64,000 nt of DNA from Sinomonas cellulolyticus (GCF_014656475.1 NZ_BNCM01000004.1:186001-250000), one strand, 5' to 3'. Counted from the stretch's first letter, positions 45,166 to 55,067 are shown. Notes: generated from the sequence alone by a model not told the origin. Made by a program: numbers and translations.

Positions 45166-47064
45166 CTACTCGGATTCGGTGCGGGAGACGACCTCGCCGT
45201 TGCGGCGCCGCGTGCGGGACCGACGACGGCGGGCTGCCGCGACTCCGCGGTCGAGCGTCGCGCCGTCTTCGCCCTCCACGAGGTGCACGGCAAGCGCGGT
45301 GGAGGCCGCCTTCGCCGCCTGCTCCTTGGCCGGCGCGTGCGTCGCCTCGGCTCCGGCCTCCTCCGTCACGGTCCGACGGCGGCGACGGCGGCCCTCGCCC
45401 TTCGTCTCACTGCGAGACTGACGGTCGGCGCGGCCGTGCCCGTGGCCGGACTTGCCGGCGCCCTCCGCCGGGGCGCTGCCCTCTGCGGCGGCCGCACCGT
45501 TGGGTGCAGCACCCGTCTCGAGGTTCGCGGCGCCGTCGTGCGTCTCAGCTTCGCCGGCGCGGCCGCCGTGGCCCTTGCCGCGGCGGCGGGAACGGCCCTC
45601 ATCGCGGCTCTCGTCCCGGTGCCCCTCCTCGCGGCGGTGGCCCTTCTCGCCACGGCGGGGCTTTCCGCCCTGGCGCGGCTTCCGGCCGGGCTCCCCGAGA
45701 TCCTCGAGCACCTCGCCCTCGAGTCCCTCAAGCACCCGCTTGTCGCGCGGAAGGCGGCCCTTGGTGCCGGCCGGGATGTCGAGGTCGGTGTACAGGTGCG
45801 GCGACGAGGAGTAGGTTTCGACCGGCTCGGGGACGTTCAGGCCCAGCGCCTTGTTGATGAGGGTCCAGCGGGGCACGTCCTCCCAGTCCACGAACGTGAC
45901 GGCCGTGCCCTTGTGCCCCGCGCGTCCCGTGCGGCCCACGCGGTGCAGGTACGCCTTCTCGTCCTCGGGGCACTGGAAGTTGATGACGTGGGTGACGTCC
46001 TCGACGTCGATGCCGCGGGCGGCCACGTCGGTCGCCACGAGCACGTCGACCTTGCCGTGGCGGAACGCGCGGAGGGCCTGCTCGCGGGCACCCTGCCCGA
46101 GGTCCCCGTGCAGTGCGGCCGCCGCGAACCCGCGGTCGATCAGCTCCTCCGCAAGGCGCGCCGCCGTCCGCTTCGTCTTCGTGAAGATGATGGTCCGGCC
46201 GCGTCCCTCGGCCTGGAGGATGCGGGCCACGACCTCGTCCTTGTCGAGGTGGTGCGCGCGGTAGATGACCTGGCGGATGTCCTTCTTGGTCACCGAGTCG
46301 TCATTGGGGTCGCTCGCCCGGATGTGGGTGGGCTGCGTCATGTAGCGGCGGGCCATGGCGACGACCGGTCCGGGCATCGTGGCAGAGAATAGGAGGGTCT
46401 GGCGCACGGCGGGGACGGCGGCCATGAGGGTCTCGACGTCCGGCAGGAAGCCGAGGTCCAGCATCTCGTCCGCCTCGTCCAGGACGATGGTGCGCACGTT
46501 CTTGAGGTTGAGGTGGCGCTGGCGGTGAAGGTCGATGAGGCGCCCGGGGGTTCCGACCACGACCTCGACTCCCCGCTGGAGGGACTCGATCTGGGGCTCG
46601 TAGGCGCGGCCGCCGTAGATGACCTCGACCCGGAGAGTCGTACGCTTGCTCGCCGTGGTGAGGTCCCTGCCCACCTGGATGGCGAGCTCGCGCGTCGGGA
46701 CGATGACGAGGGCCTGCGGGGCGCCCGGAACCGGGAGCTTCGCATAGTCCGGGTGCTCTGCGGGGATCGAGCGCTGGAGCACCGGGATGCCGAAGCCGAG
46801 GGTCTTTCCCGTTCCGGTCTTGGCCTGTCCGATGATGTCGTGGCCGCCGAGCGCGACGCCCAAGGTCATGGACTGAATGGGGAAGGGGTTGAGGATGCCG
46901 GCGTCCGCGAGGGACTGGGCGATCTCGGGGGCCACGCCGTAGTCGGAGAACGTCTTGAGGCTCTCCTGCCGCACGGGGGCGTCGTTGGTGATGGTCTCCT
47001 GGGTCTCGAGCGTCTCCGTCCCGGAGTCGTCGGTGAGGAGTTCGTGGGTGTGGACTTCGTTCAC
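45166..47064 (-). CDS. DEAD-box RNA helicase with long basic C-terminal tail
   Basis: About 632 residues from the GTG at 47062-47064; an in-frame TTG at 47121 is a weaker alternative. Motifs in order are the Q motif (FPIQSM), AKTGTGKT, PTRELAIQ, TPGRL, DEADEML, SAT, and HRVGRTGRAG. From about residue 450 the tail is Arg/Gly/Glu/His-rich, ending in ARRRRSRTRRRNG. This fits the RhlE/DeaD-like helicases of actinobacteria (Rv3211 type) that remodel structured RNA in ribosome or cold adaptation. It may share mRNA with the orphan methyltransferase. Confidence 0.93.
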   Translation of the reverse strand: MNEVHTHELLTDDSGTETLETQETITNDAPVRQESLKTFSDYGVAPEIAQSLADAGILNPFPIQSMTLGVALGGHDIIGQAKTGTGKTLGFGIPVLQRSIPAEHPDYAKLPVPGAPQALVIVPTRELAIQVGRDLTTASKRTTLRVEVIYGGRAYEPQIESLQRGVEVVVGTPGRLIDLHRQRHLNLKNVRTIVLDEADEMLDLGFLPDVETLMAAVPAVRQTLLFSATMPGPVVAMARRYMTQPTHIRASDPNDDSVTKKDIRQVIYRAHHLDKDEVVARILQAEGRGRTIIFTKTKRTAARLAEELIDRGFAAAALHGDLGQGAREQALRAFRHGKVDVLVATDVAARGIDVEDVTHVINFQCPEDEKAYLHRVGRTGRAGHKGTAVTFVDWEDVPRWTLINKALGLNVPEPVETYSSSPHLYTDLDIPAGTKGRLPRDKRVLEGLEGEVLEDLGEPGRKPRQGGKPRRGEKGHRREEGHRDESRDEGRSRRRGKGHGGRAGEAETHDGAANLETGAAPNGAAAAEGSAPAEGAGKSGHGHGRADRQSRSETKGEGRRRRRRTVTEEAGAEATHAPAKEQAAKAASTALAVHLVEGEDGATLDRGVAAARRRRSRTRRRNGEVVSRTESE

Positions 47065-47261
47065 AGGGGGGAAGGTCCCTCTCCATAGGGGCCCGAGCGG
47101 ACCTCGCTCGACAGCAGCCAATGACAGGGGTCACAGCGACTGGAGCAGGAGCGCGCGCCGGCCAACCAGCGGAAGCCGATCGCGGGCTATCAAGGTGCCG
47201 GCGCCTGCCGACGGGTGAAAGGGGATCGCATCAGGACGATCGGGCATCCAATAACCGTCCA

Positions 47262-47267
47262 ATCATA
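47262..47267 (-). promoter_or_regulatory. Candidate -10 box for the helicase gene
   Basis: TATGAT on the minus strand, about 200 bases from the helicase start codon. This would leave a long 5' leader, often seen for autoregulated DEAD-box genes. The gene-free region 47065-47420 otherwise contains the direct repeats noted at 47321-47352 and nothing recognisable. Confidence 0.45.
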
Positions 47268-47320
47268 GCGCGTACCGAGGGTGGGCTCAGAATTCTGCGC
47301 ATCTTCTGTGTATGGCCAGT

Positions 47321-47352
47321 GTCGGCGGGTAACAAGACCCCCGTCGGCGGGT
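47321..47352 (+). repeat. Direct repeat ahead of the secreted protein gene
   Basis: GTCGGCGGGT occurs at 47321-47330 and again at 47343-47352, a 22-base period (two helical turns). A GATAAC at 47361-47366 could be the -10 box, so the repeats would occupy the -35 side of the promoter, where an activator would bind. Confidence 0.4.
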
Positions 47353-47420
47353 GTGATGCGGATAACAGCCGAGGCGTCCGTCGGGAAACGTCCAACACCA
47401 ATCGCATGGGAGCAAGAGTT

Positions 47421-48005
47421 ATGAAGACACGATTGCTGGCGCCGCTTGTTACGGCTGCGATGGCCGGAGGGCTGCTCGTCTCTGTCGCGGGACCCGCGAC
47501 GGCCGCCGGACCTCAAGCCCAGGCCGTCCCGGCTGCGTCGACCACTCGCGCCACCACGTCTCCGGTCAGCCTTGTGAATCAGACTGTCACCAACACGGCG
47601 GGCACAACCGTCGGAAGCTTGACCGGAACCTTCACCCCGACCCAGTTCATCAATCAGAACGGCCAGCTGGCTGTCCAGGGCATTCTGAACGGCACGCTGA
47701 CGACCGCCACCGGCTCGCAGCCCCTGACAAATGTCCCGGTCACCACCACGCTGACCAACGCCACCACTAACACCGCCTGCAAGGTCTTGAGCCTCACCCT
47801 TGGCCCGCTGCACCTTGACCTGCTGGGCCTCGTTGTCGACCTGAACCAGGTCAACCTCAACATCACCGCCCAGCCGGGCCCCGGCAACCTGCTCGGCAAC
47901 CTTCTCTGCAGCGTGGCCGGCCTGCTGGACAAGGGCGTCGGACTCCAGGGCGTCGTCAACATCCTGAACAACCTGCTGGGTTCGCTCGGCGGCCTCGGCC
48001 TCTAG
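47421..48005 (+). CDS. Secreted protein of unknown function (LDLLGLVVDLNQ family)
   Basis: 194 residues from the ATG at 47421. The signal peptide reads TRLLAPLVTAAMAGGLLVSVAGPATAA. The first half of the mature part is Thr/Asn-rich with beta-like repeats (TVGSLTGTFTPTQFINQNGQLAVQGILNGTL). The second half, LGPLHLDLLGLVVDLNQV, then NITAQPGPGNLLGNLLCSVAGLL, is a hydrophobic motif block I recall from other actinobacterial secreted proteins but cannot name. No catalytic motif is seen. Confidence 0.7.
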   Translation: MKTRLLAPLVTAAMAGGLLVSVAGPATAAGPQAQAVPAASTTRATTSPVSLVNQTVTNTAGTTVGSLTGTFTPTQFINQNGQLAVQGILNGTLTTATGSQPLTNVPVTTTLTNATTNTACKVLSLTLGPLHLDLLGLVVDLNQVNLNITAQPGPGNLLGNLLCSVAGLLDKGVGLQGVVNILNNLLGSLGGLGL

Positions 48006-48028
48006 CCCCTCAGGAGGACAACCCGAGC

Positions 48029-48057
48029 GCGGGCGGTGCCATGGCGGCATCGCCCGC
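48029..48057. terminator. Hairpin between the secreted protein and RNB ribonuclease genes
   Basis: 12-base arms (48029-48040 and 48046-48057) with one G-T wobble around ATGGC, between converging genes. Confidence 0.55.
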
Positions 48058-48093
48058 CTTCTCGTGTCGCCTCAGAATCGTGCCCGGGCGGGA

Positions 48094-49674
48094 TCAGGCG
48101 AGTTCGAACAGGACCTTCCGGGTCCGCACGTCCGCCGTCACCAGGCGCACCCTGACCCGCGCGCCGGACTCCATCTCGCCCTCGCAGCGCGCCGTGACGG
48201 GGGGCTCCGAGAGCTGGACGGTGCCGAAGGGGTTGGCCGCCGGTGCGGCTGTGCCGTTTGCCGCCTGGCCGTTCTGGGAGCTGGCGATCCGGTCGAGGGG
48301 CTGGGCCAGACGCGCGGTCTGGGAGCCTTGTCCGGCCCCCGCGGCGCTTCCCGCCGCGGGCTTCGACCCCGAGATGACCACCGCGTCGAACTCCTGGCCC
48401 ACGCTGTGCACTAGGAGGGCCGCCTCGACGAGGTCGAGCGAGGCGCGCTCGACCTTCCCCGCCAGCTGGTCGGAGGCGGCCATGAGGCCGGGAAGGTCCG
48501 GCAGCGCGGCGCGGACCCACTCCGGCACCTCGGTGCCCGTCGCGATGGCCTCGCACAGCACGAGGACGAACCTGTCGACGAGCCGGCGCAGAGGGGCTGT
48601 CGTGTGCGCGTAGGGCGCCGCGATGGCCGCCTGAGCTGGATCTGCCGGCAGGTCGCCGTCGAACGGCGTGTAGGACGCCCCGCGGAACAGGGCCGCGGCA
48701 GCATGCAGGATGGCGAGCTGGCGAGGCCGGGTCGGGTCGAGCGAGCGCAGGTACTCGCCGTACGGCACAGAGCCGTCCCAGGGGTTTCCCAGCGCCTGGG
48801 TCTGCCGGCGGAAATGCCGCAGCGACTTCTCATCGGGAGCCGGCATGGTGCGGAGGATCCCGACCCGCCCCTGCAGCATGAGCGAGGCCGCCGCCATCCC
48901 CGTCATGAGCGAGATCTGGGCGTTCCAGTCCTCCACCGGGCGCTGCGCGGCAATCTCGATCCGGTAGCCGCCGTCGTCCGTCGGCACGATCTCCTGCTCG
49001 GGAAGGTTCAGGCTCGCCCCGCCGCGCCGGCGCTCGAGCTCGATCCGCTTGAGCCCCACCTCCTTGAGCAGCATGAGCGGCTCGAGGGCGCTCCCGGCGT
49101 CGATCTGCTCCTGGACCTGCGCGTAGTCCAGCTTCGCCCGGCTCCGTACCCTCGCGCGGGTGAGCCGGACGGCCGACACCTCGCCATCGCCGTCGAGGCT
49201 GAAGTCCCACACGAACGCGCCCCGGGTCTCGTCGGGCAGGAGGCTCCCGGCGTCGTCCGTGATGTCGCTGGGATGCAGCGGGACCTTCGCGTCCGCGGCG
49301 TAGATTGTCTGGCCACGCCGCCGCGTCTCGGCGTCGAGCGCGCCCTCGGGCCGCACGAACGCCGGCACATCCGCGATCGCATAGCGCACCCGGTACCAGG
49401 CGCCCTGACGGGCGATGTGGAGGGCCTGGTCGAGGTCGGTGGAGGTCGGCGGGTCGATTGTCACGAATTCGACGTCGGTCGCATCCACCTCCGGCAGCGT
49501 CAGGGAGGCGATGGCGGCCTCGGCGTCTGCGAGCGCCGCCGGGGGGTAGCCGGAGGAGAGCTCGAACTCCTCGCGCAGCGCAGCGAAGGCCTCGGCGAGG
49601 GCCGCGCCGCCAGCCTCGGCGAGCGGGCCAGCACCGGGTCCGGCGGGCTTCGGGGTGAAGAGTCGATGCGCCAT
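48094..49674 (-). CDS. RNB-domain (RNase II/R family) ribonuclease
   Basis: 526 residues. The catalytic RNB domain begins VEFVTIDPPTSTDLDQALHI with the metal-binding Asp residues, and YAIADVPAFVRPEGALDAE, VPLHPSDI, LLPDETRGAFVWDF are family landmarks. The late APYAHTTAPLRRLVDRFV segment is the RNB C-terminal motif. Cold-shock and S1 domains of full RNase R are not evident; the C-terminus is a short beta domain. It degrades RNA 3' to 5'. TAGGCT lies seven bases before the ATG, so a leaderless mRNA is likely. Confidence 0.92.
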   Translation of the reverse strand: MAHRLFTPKPAGPGAGPLAEAGGAALAEAFAALREEFELSSGYPPAALADAEAAIASLTLPEVDATDVEFVTIDPPTSTDLDQALHIARQGAWYRVRYAIADVPAFVRPEGALDAETRRRGQTIYAADAKVPLHPSDITDDAGSLLPDETRGAFVWDFSLDGDGEVSAVRLTRARVRSRAKLDYAQVQEQIDAGSALEPLMLLKEVGLKRIELERRRGGASLNLPEQEIVPTDDGGYRIEIAAQRPVEDWNAQISLMTGMAAASLMLQGRVGILRTMPAPDEKSLRHFRRQTQALGNPWDGSVPYGEYLRSLDPTRPRQLAILHAAAALFRGASYTPFDGDLPADPAQAAIAAPYAHTTAPLRRLVDRFVLVLCEAIATGTEVPEWVRAALPDLPGLMAASDQLAGKVERASLDLVEAALLVHSVGQEFDAVVISGSKPAAGSAAGAGQGSQTARLAQPLDRIASSQNGQAANGTAAPAANPFGTVQLSEPPVTARCEGEMESGARVRVRLVTADVRTRKVLFELA

Positions 49675-49681
49675 GGGCGCC

Positions 49682-49687
49682 AGCCTA
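49682..49687 (-). promoter_or_regulatory. -10 box of the RNB ribonuclease gene
   Basis: TAGGCT on the minus strand, seven bases before the ATG. It overlaps the last three bases of pheA. Confidence 0.45.
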
Positions 49688-50569
49688 GTCCCCGGTTCTG
49701 CCCCCGCTACCAGGTGTTCGCGGTGCGGCGGTGTTCGCGTCGAATCGCCGGGGGTGTGCGGGGAAGACGCCGAGGACCCTCAGCTCTGTGGAGAAGAACG
49801 CGAGTTCCTCGAGAGCCCGTGCGAGCGCGGGCTCATCCGGGTGCCCCTCCACATCGACCATGAACACGGTGGCGGCGAACCTCCCCTCCACCATGTAGCT
49901 CTCCAGGCGGGTCATGTTGACGCCGTTCGTCGCAAACCCTCCGAGGGCCTTGTAGAGGGCGGCGGGGATGTTGCGCACGCGGAACACGAAGCTGGTCACG
50001 AACTGGTCCGTGCCCGCCTGCGGGTAGGGGCGCGGCCGGGCGAGCACCACGAACCGGGTCGTGTTGTGCTTCTCGTCCTCGATGCCGCTGGCCAGGACGG
50101 TGAGCCCATAGCGCTCGGCGGCCAGCGGGGGCGCGATCGAGAGCTTGGCCGGATCGGCCCACTCGGCCACCTCGCGGGCCGAACCGGCGGTGTCCCCCGC
50201 GACGACGGGGACCAGTCCATGCGCGCGGATGAAGCCCCGGCACTGGGCGAGCGCGTGCACATGGCTGTGCACCTCGCGGGCCCCCTCGAGGGTGGCCCCG
50301 GGGACTCCCATGAGGGAGAAGCGGATGCGCAGGAAGTGCTCGCCCACGATCTGCAGGCTCGTGTCCGGCAGGAGCACGTGGATGTCCGCCACGCGGCCGG
50401 CAACGGTGTTGTCGATGGGGATCATGGCGAGATCCGCGGCGCCCGAGGTGACCGCTGTGAAGGCATCCTCGAAGGTCGCGCAGGCGAGTGTCTCAGCGCC
50501 CGGGTACGCCTCGAGCGCCGCCATGTGCGAATTAGCCCCGGGCTCGCCCTGGTACGCGACCGTCGTCAT
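49685..50569 (-). CDS. pheA: Prephenate dehydratase
   Basis: 294 residues from the ATG at 50567-50569, overlapping the thiE stop as ATGA. It converts prephenate to phenylpyruvate for phenylalanine synthesis. The N-terminus [20 protein letters not shown] and [11 protein letters not shown] (the TRF catalytic motif) are diagnostic. The C-terminal ACT domain has [22 protein letters not shown], where the usual ESRP feedback motif reads ESYM. Coupling with thiE is odd metabolically and probably reflects genome packing. Confidence 0.92.
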   Translation of the reverse strand: MTTVAYQGEPGANSHMAALEAYPGAETLACATFEDAFTAVTSGAADLAMIPIDNTVAGRVADIHVLLPDTSLQIVGEHFLRIRFSLMGVPGATLEGAREVHSHVHALAQCRGFIRAHGLVPVVAGDTAGSAREVAEWADPAKLSIAPPLAAERYGLTVLASGIEDEKHNTTRFVVLARPRPYPQAGTDQFVTSFVFRVRNIPAALYKALGGFATNGVNMTRLESYMVEGRFAATVFMVDVEGHPDEPALARALEELAFFSTELRVLGVFPAHPRRFDANTAAPRTPGSGGRTGD

Positions 50570-51261
50570 GCGTCGCGACGCCCGGCGGCCTCGGCGGGCG
50601 CGGGGAGTTCGGCGCGGAGGCGTGCCGCAGCGTCGGCGGGATCGTCCGCGTCGGTGACCGCCCGCACGACGACGACCCGGCTCGCCCCGGCCTCGACCAC
50701 CTGGCCCACGTTCGAGTGGTCGATGCCGCCGATGGCGAACCACGGCAGGAACGAGTCGCCGCCCTTACGGGCCTCGCCTTCGCGGCGTGCCGCGTACTCG
50801 ACCAGGCCCAGTCCAACGGCCGTGCGGCCCGGCTTGGTGGGCGTGGCCCACAGGGGGCCGGTGCAGAAGTAGTCCAAGCGGCCGCCCGTGGCCCCCGCCT
50901 GCGCGCGGGCCGCATCGACCTGCTCGGGCGCGTTCGTCGAGAGTCCCACGAGCACCGAGTCATCGATGACGCGCCGTGCGGCAGGCAGCGGGAGGTCCTT
51001 CTGGCCCACGTGGAACACGGGGGCGCCGGAGAGCAGCGCGATGTCCGCTCGGTCGTTCACGGCCCACAGCTTGCCGTGCCGCTCAGCCACGGCGCGCAGG
51101 ACCTCGAGGAGTTCGAGCTCCTCAGCCGCCTCGATCTGCTTGTCCCGCAGCTGGATGATGTCCACGCCCCCCGAGAACGCCGCCTCGAGGAACTCCTCGA
51201 AGTCACCGCGGTCACGGCGGGCGTCGGTGCACACGTACAGCTGGGCGTCGGCGGGAAGCAT
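50566..51261 (-). CDS. thiE: Thiamine-phosphate synthase
   Basis: 231-residue TIM-barrel enzyme joining HMP-pyrophosphate and thiazole phosphate. Motifs are [45 protein letters not shown], and [21 protein letters not shown]; a long insert before [28 protein letters not shown] is also present. The ATG is six bases after TAGTCT, so its mRNA is probably leaderless and cannot carry a riboswitch. It is divergent from the thiO operon. Confidence 0.94.
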   Translation of the reverse strand: MLPADAQLYVCTDARRDRGDFEEFLEAAFSGGVDIIQLRDKQIEAAEELELLEVLRAVAERHGKLWAVNDRADIALLSGAPVFHVGQKDLPLPAARRVIDDSVLVGLSTNAPEQVDAARAQAGATGGRLDYFCTGPLWATPTKPGRTAVGLGLVEYAARREGEARKGGDSFLPWFAIGGIDHSNVGQVVEAGASRVVVVRAVTDADDPADAAARLRAELPAPAEAAGRRDA

Positions 51262-51266
51262 GGAAC

Positions 51267-51273
51267 TAGACTA
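51267..51273. promoter_or_regulatory. Shared divergent -10 boxes of thiE and the thiO operon
   Basis: In ACTAGACTAGT, TAGACT (51267-51272) serves the plus strand and TAGTCT (51268-51273) the minus strand. They overlap by five bases, so the two promoters cannot be occupied together. Confidence 0.55.
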
Positions 51274-51284
51274 GTGGGCAGTAC

Positions 51285-51372
51285 TGCGGGAGCCCGCGCG
51301 TGTGACGTGCCGGGCTGAGAGGGCCAGAGCCGACCGCCACACCTGATCCGGGTCATACCGGCGGAGGGAAGG
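51285..51372 (+). ncRNA. TPP riboswitch (THI element)
   Basis: The conserved CTGAGAG at 51315-51321 and ACCTGATCCGGGTCATACCGG with GCGGAGGGA at 51341-51369 are the invariant pyrimidine-sensing and diphosphate-sensing arms of the thiamin pyrophosphate aptamer. AGCCCG (51291-51296) pairs with CGGGCT (51311-51316). The closing end merges with the GGAAGGAA ribosome binding site of thiO, so TPP binding should hide it and stop translation. Confidence 0.95.
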
Positions 51373-51376
51373 AACC

Positions 51377-52632
51377 ATGGAGAACAGGGGCGGTGTTCGC
51401 CCGGAGGCCGTCCGGTCCGATGTCATCGTGGTCGGAGCCGGAGTGATCGGCCTCGGCATTGCCTGGGAGGCCGCCCGCACCGGCCGGCGGGTGACGGTGG
51501 TCGACCCTGAGCCCGGGTCCGGCGCCAGCTACGCCGCCGCCGGGATGCTCGCGGCCGTCAGCGAATACCACTACCAGGAGGAAGCGCTCCTGGAGCTCAC
51601 GCTGCGCTCAGCCGAACTCTGGCCCGCCTTCGCCGACGCGGCGGGTCCCGACTGCGGCTACCTGCTCACTCCCACGCTGTGCCTGGCCGCCGACGGCGCG
51701 GACCGCGCCGCGTTCGCGGACCTTCGGGCCGCCCAAGAGGCCCACGGCCTCGCAGTCCGGCCCCTCACCGTCCGGGAGGCCCGGTCGGAGGAGCCGCTGC
51801 TCGCGCCCGGGATCTCAGGCGCCTTCGAGATCCAGGCGGACCACCAGGTGGACCCGCGCCGGCTCGTCGCCGCCCTGCTGGCCCGGCTCGAGGACCGTTT
51901 CGGTCCGGATGCCGTGGTCCGCCGGCGCGCCGCAGGCCTGCTGTGGGAGGCCCCCAGCGCCGGCGTGCCCGGGGGAGCGCGGCGAGTGGCCGGCGTCGTG
52001 CTCGAGGATGGGCGCGAGCTGCGGGCCGAGGAGACGATCGTGGCGAACGGCCTCGGTGCGCGCGAGCTCGCAGGGCTTCCCGTGGCGCTCCCGCTGCGTC
52101 CGGTGTACGGGGACATCCTGCGCCTGCGGGTACCCGAGCCGCTCCGGCCCCTCGTGACGGCGACAGTGCGCGGACTCGTGCGCGGGAAGCCGGTCTACAT
52201 CGTCCCGCGCGAGGACGGGACGGTCGTGATCGGCGCCACGCAGCGCGAGGACGGCTCCGGCGCCGTCTCGGCCGGCGGCGTCTACGAGCTGCTGCGCGAC
52301 GCCCAGGCGCTCGTGCCCGCGGTGGCAGAGCTCGAGCTGTACGAGACCACCGCCCGCGCCCGTCCCGGCACCCCCGACAACGCGCCGCTGCTCGGCCGCG
52401 TCCGGGCGGGCGACGGCGGGCGGCCGGGGACCCGGGGTGAGATCCCGGGGCTCATCATCGCCACCGGGTTCTTCCGCCACGGCGTGCTCCTCACCCCCGT
52501 GGCCGCCCACGTGTGCGTCGGACTGCTCGAGGGCCGCGCAGACCCGCGGTGGGATGCGTTCGCGCCAGACCGATGTGCCCCGCGCCGAGCGGGAGCCCCG
52601 GCCGCCCCCGCGGCCGCGACAGGAGGGAACTG

Positions 52633-52633
<1 letters not shown>
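51377..52633 (+). CDS. thiO: Glycine oxidase ThiO
   Basis: 418-residue FAD enzyme making dehydroglycine for the thiazole of thiamine. The Rossmann motif is VIVVGAGVIGLGIAWEAARTGRRVTVVD; SGASYAAAGMLA and the C-terminal GLIIATGFFRHGVLLTPVAAH are characteristic of ThiO. The ATG at 51377 is immediately downstream of the TPP riboswitch. Its stop overlaps the thiS ATG as TGATG. Confidence 0.94.
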
Positions 52634-53689
<1,056 letters not shown>

Positions 53690-53695
53690 AACGGA

Positions 53696-53729
53696 CGGGA
53701 GGGTCCGGCCGAGCGGCCGGACCCTCCCG
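53696..53729. terminator. Bidirectional hairpin after thiG
   Basis: 15-base arms (53696-53710 and 53715-53729) around GAGC, between the thi operon and the converging small membrane protein gene. Confidence 0.78.
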
Positions 53730-53744
53730 CTAAGTGCGCTCCCG

Positions 53745-54059
53745 TCAGCTGCGCCGAAGGATGTCGGTGAGGGCCGCGACGTCGTGCTTCCCGCGCCGAC
53801 GACCCAGGACGAGGGGCAGCACGACCGCGGTCGCGACACCCAGTGCCATGGGCAGCACCCAGGGCATCCACGTCATCCCGGCAATGTATCCGGCCCCCAC
53901 GAGGACGGTCACGATCCACACGAGGCACGCGACCGCCACCCCGGCGCCCACCGGGAGCATGATCCCATACCTGTCATGGTGGTGGTCCGTGGCCCACATG
54001 ACGAAGCCCGCCGCCGCCACCACGAGGACAACGATGACGAGCGACCAGACGGTCTCCAC
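53745..54059 (-). CDS. Small membrane protein
   Basis: 104 residues, three or so hydrophobic helices (VWSLVIVVLVVAAAGFVMWAT, MLPVGAGVAVACLVWIVTVLVG, PWVLPMALGVATAVVLPLVLG) and a short charged tail. The GTG start is three bases downstream of the DUF3107 stop, so it is probably the last gene of the TetR-DUF3107 operon. Unknown function. Confidence 0.72.
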   Translation of the reverse strand: METVWSLVIVVLVVAAAGFVMWATDHHHDRYGIMLPVGAGVAVACLVWIVTVLVGAGYIAGMTWMPWVLPMALGVATAVVLPLVLGRRRGKHDVAALTDILRRS

Positions 54060-54062
54060 GCC

Positions 54063-54287
54063 TCAGAGCGCGCCGAAGCCCACGCGGCGCTGCTCCTGCA
54101 CGCCGATCTCCACGTAGCCGATCACGGCTGAGGGCACGATGATCTGGCGGCCCTTCTCGTCCTCGAGGCGCAGCTCCTTGCCGCCGTCCAGGGCCTCGGA
54201 GACGATCCTGGCGACCTCGTCCGCGTCCTTCGCGGACTCGAGGACGACCTCACGGGCGATGTTCTGGATGCCGATCTTGATTTCCAC
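54063..54287 (-). CDS. DUF3107 protein (TB9.4-like)
   Basis: 74-residue actinobacterial protein similar to mycobacterial TB9.4/Rv3208A: MEIKIGIQNIAREVVLES, then the C-terminal VIGYVEIGVQEQRRVGFG. The GTG has AAGGAG about ten bases upstream. Role unknown. It follows a TetR gene, as in mycobacteria. Confidence 0.9.
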   Translation of the reverse strand: MEIKIGIQNIAREVVLESAKDADEVARIVSEALDGGKELRLEDEKGRQIIVPSAVIGYVEIGVQEQRRVGFGAL

Positions 54288-54325
54288 GTGCAGCGCACTC
54301 CTTGTCTCGGTGGTCTAGTAGTACC

Positions 54326-54949
54326 TTAGGCCTCTTTCGGGAAGCGCGAGATTCCCTTCCAGGCGAGGCGCGAGACGAGGTCTGCCGCGACCTCGATCTC
54401 GAGGGAGGATGACTTCTCGAGCCAGTAGCGAGCACTGACCTGGGCCATGCCGGCCAGCCCGCGTCCGAGCAGCTGCGCCTCGACCAGCGGGAGCCTCGTG
54501 TCGGAGGCGATGACCTCGGCGATCGCCTCCGAGAACCCCCGGTTGAAGGTCTCGAGCCGTGAGGCCACGTCCGGATCGTTGACGAGGTCCGACTGGAAGA
54601 CGAGGCGGTGCGCCTGGTCGTCTGCTGCGATGAAGTCGAAGTAGGCGCGGATCACGGCGTTGACGCGTTCGCGGTTGTCGGACGTGGAGGCGAGCGCCGC
54701 CTTCATCAGTTCCGTGAGCGAGCCGAGGTGGCTGTCCAGCAGGGCGATGTACAGTTCCCGCTTCGACGGGAAGTGCTGGTACAGGACCGGCTTGCTGACC
54801 TGGGCGGCCTCGGCGATCTCGTCCATCGCGGCACCGTGGTAGCCGTTCGAGGCGAAGACCTCCAGGGCCGCGGCGAGAAGCTGCGCCCGCCTCTCGTCGC
54901 GGGGAAGTCTGGGGGAGCGGGCCGTCGATGCCCGCGGTTCGGTGCTCAC
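54326..54949 (-). CDS. TetR family regulator (Rv3208-like)
   Basis: 207 residues. The helix-turn-helix is AMDEIAEAAQVSKPVLYQHFPSK near residues 41-63, after RRAQLLAAALEVFASNGYHG. The position before a DUF3107 gene and near moeZ mirrors Rv3208 in mycobacteria. The GTG start follows AAAGG. The ligand and targets are unknown. Confidence 0.9.
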   Translation of the reverse strand: MSTEPRASTARSPRLPRDERRAQLLAAALEVFASNGYHGAAMDEIAEAAQVSKPVLYQHFPSKRELYIALLDSHLGSLTELMKAALASTSDNRERVNAVIRAYFDFIAADDQAHRLVFQSDLVNDPDVASRLETFNRGFSEAIAEVIASDTRLPLVEAQLLGRGLAGMAQVSARYWLEKSSSLEIEVAADLVSRLAWKGISRFPKEA

Positions 54950-55055
54950 TGCGATGCCTTTCGGGGGGTCCGGGCCTGTGGAGCGTGGCCCAAACGGTAG
55001 TCTTACTCTACCCGTCAGTCATGGTTCTCCCGCCCGCGTGTCGTGGCCGCACCGC

Positions 55056-55061
55056 TAGATT
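55056..55061 (+). promoter_or_regulatory. -10 box of moeZ
   Basis: TAGATT, six bases before the ATG at 55068. Confidence 0.5.
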
Positions 55062-55067
55062 GGGTGC

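Noticed and set aside
47340..47420. Riboswitch in the leader of the secreted protein gene
   Set aside because: No conserved aptamer core was seen; only a direct repeat.
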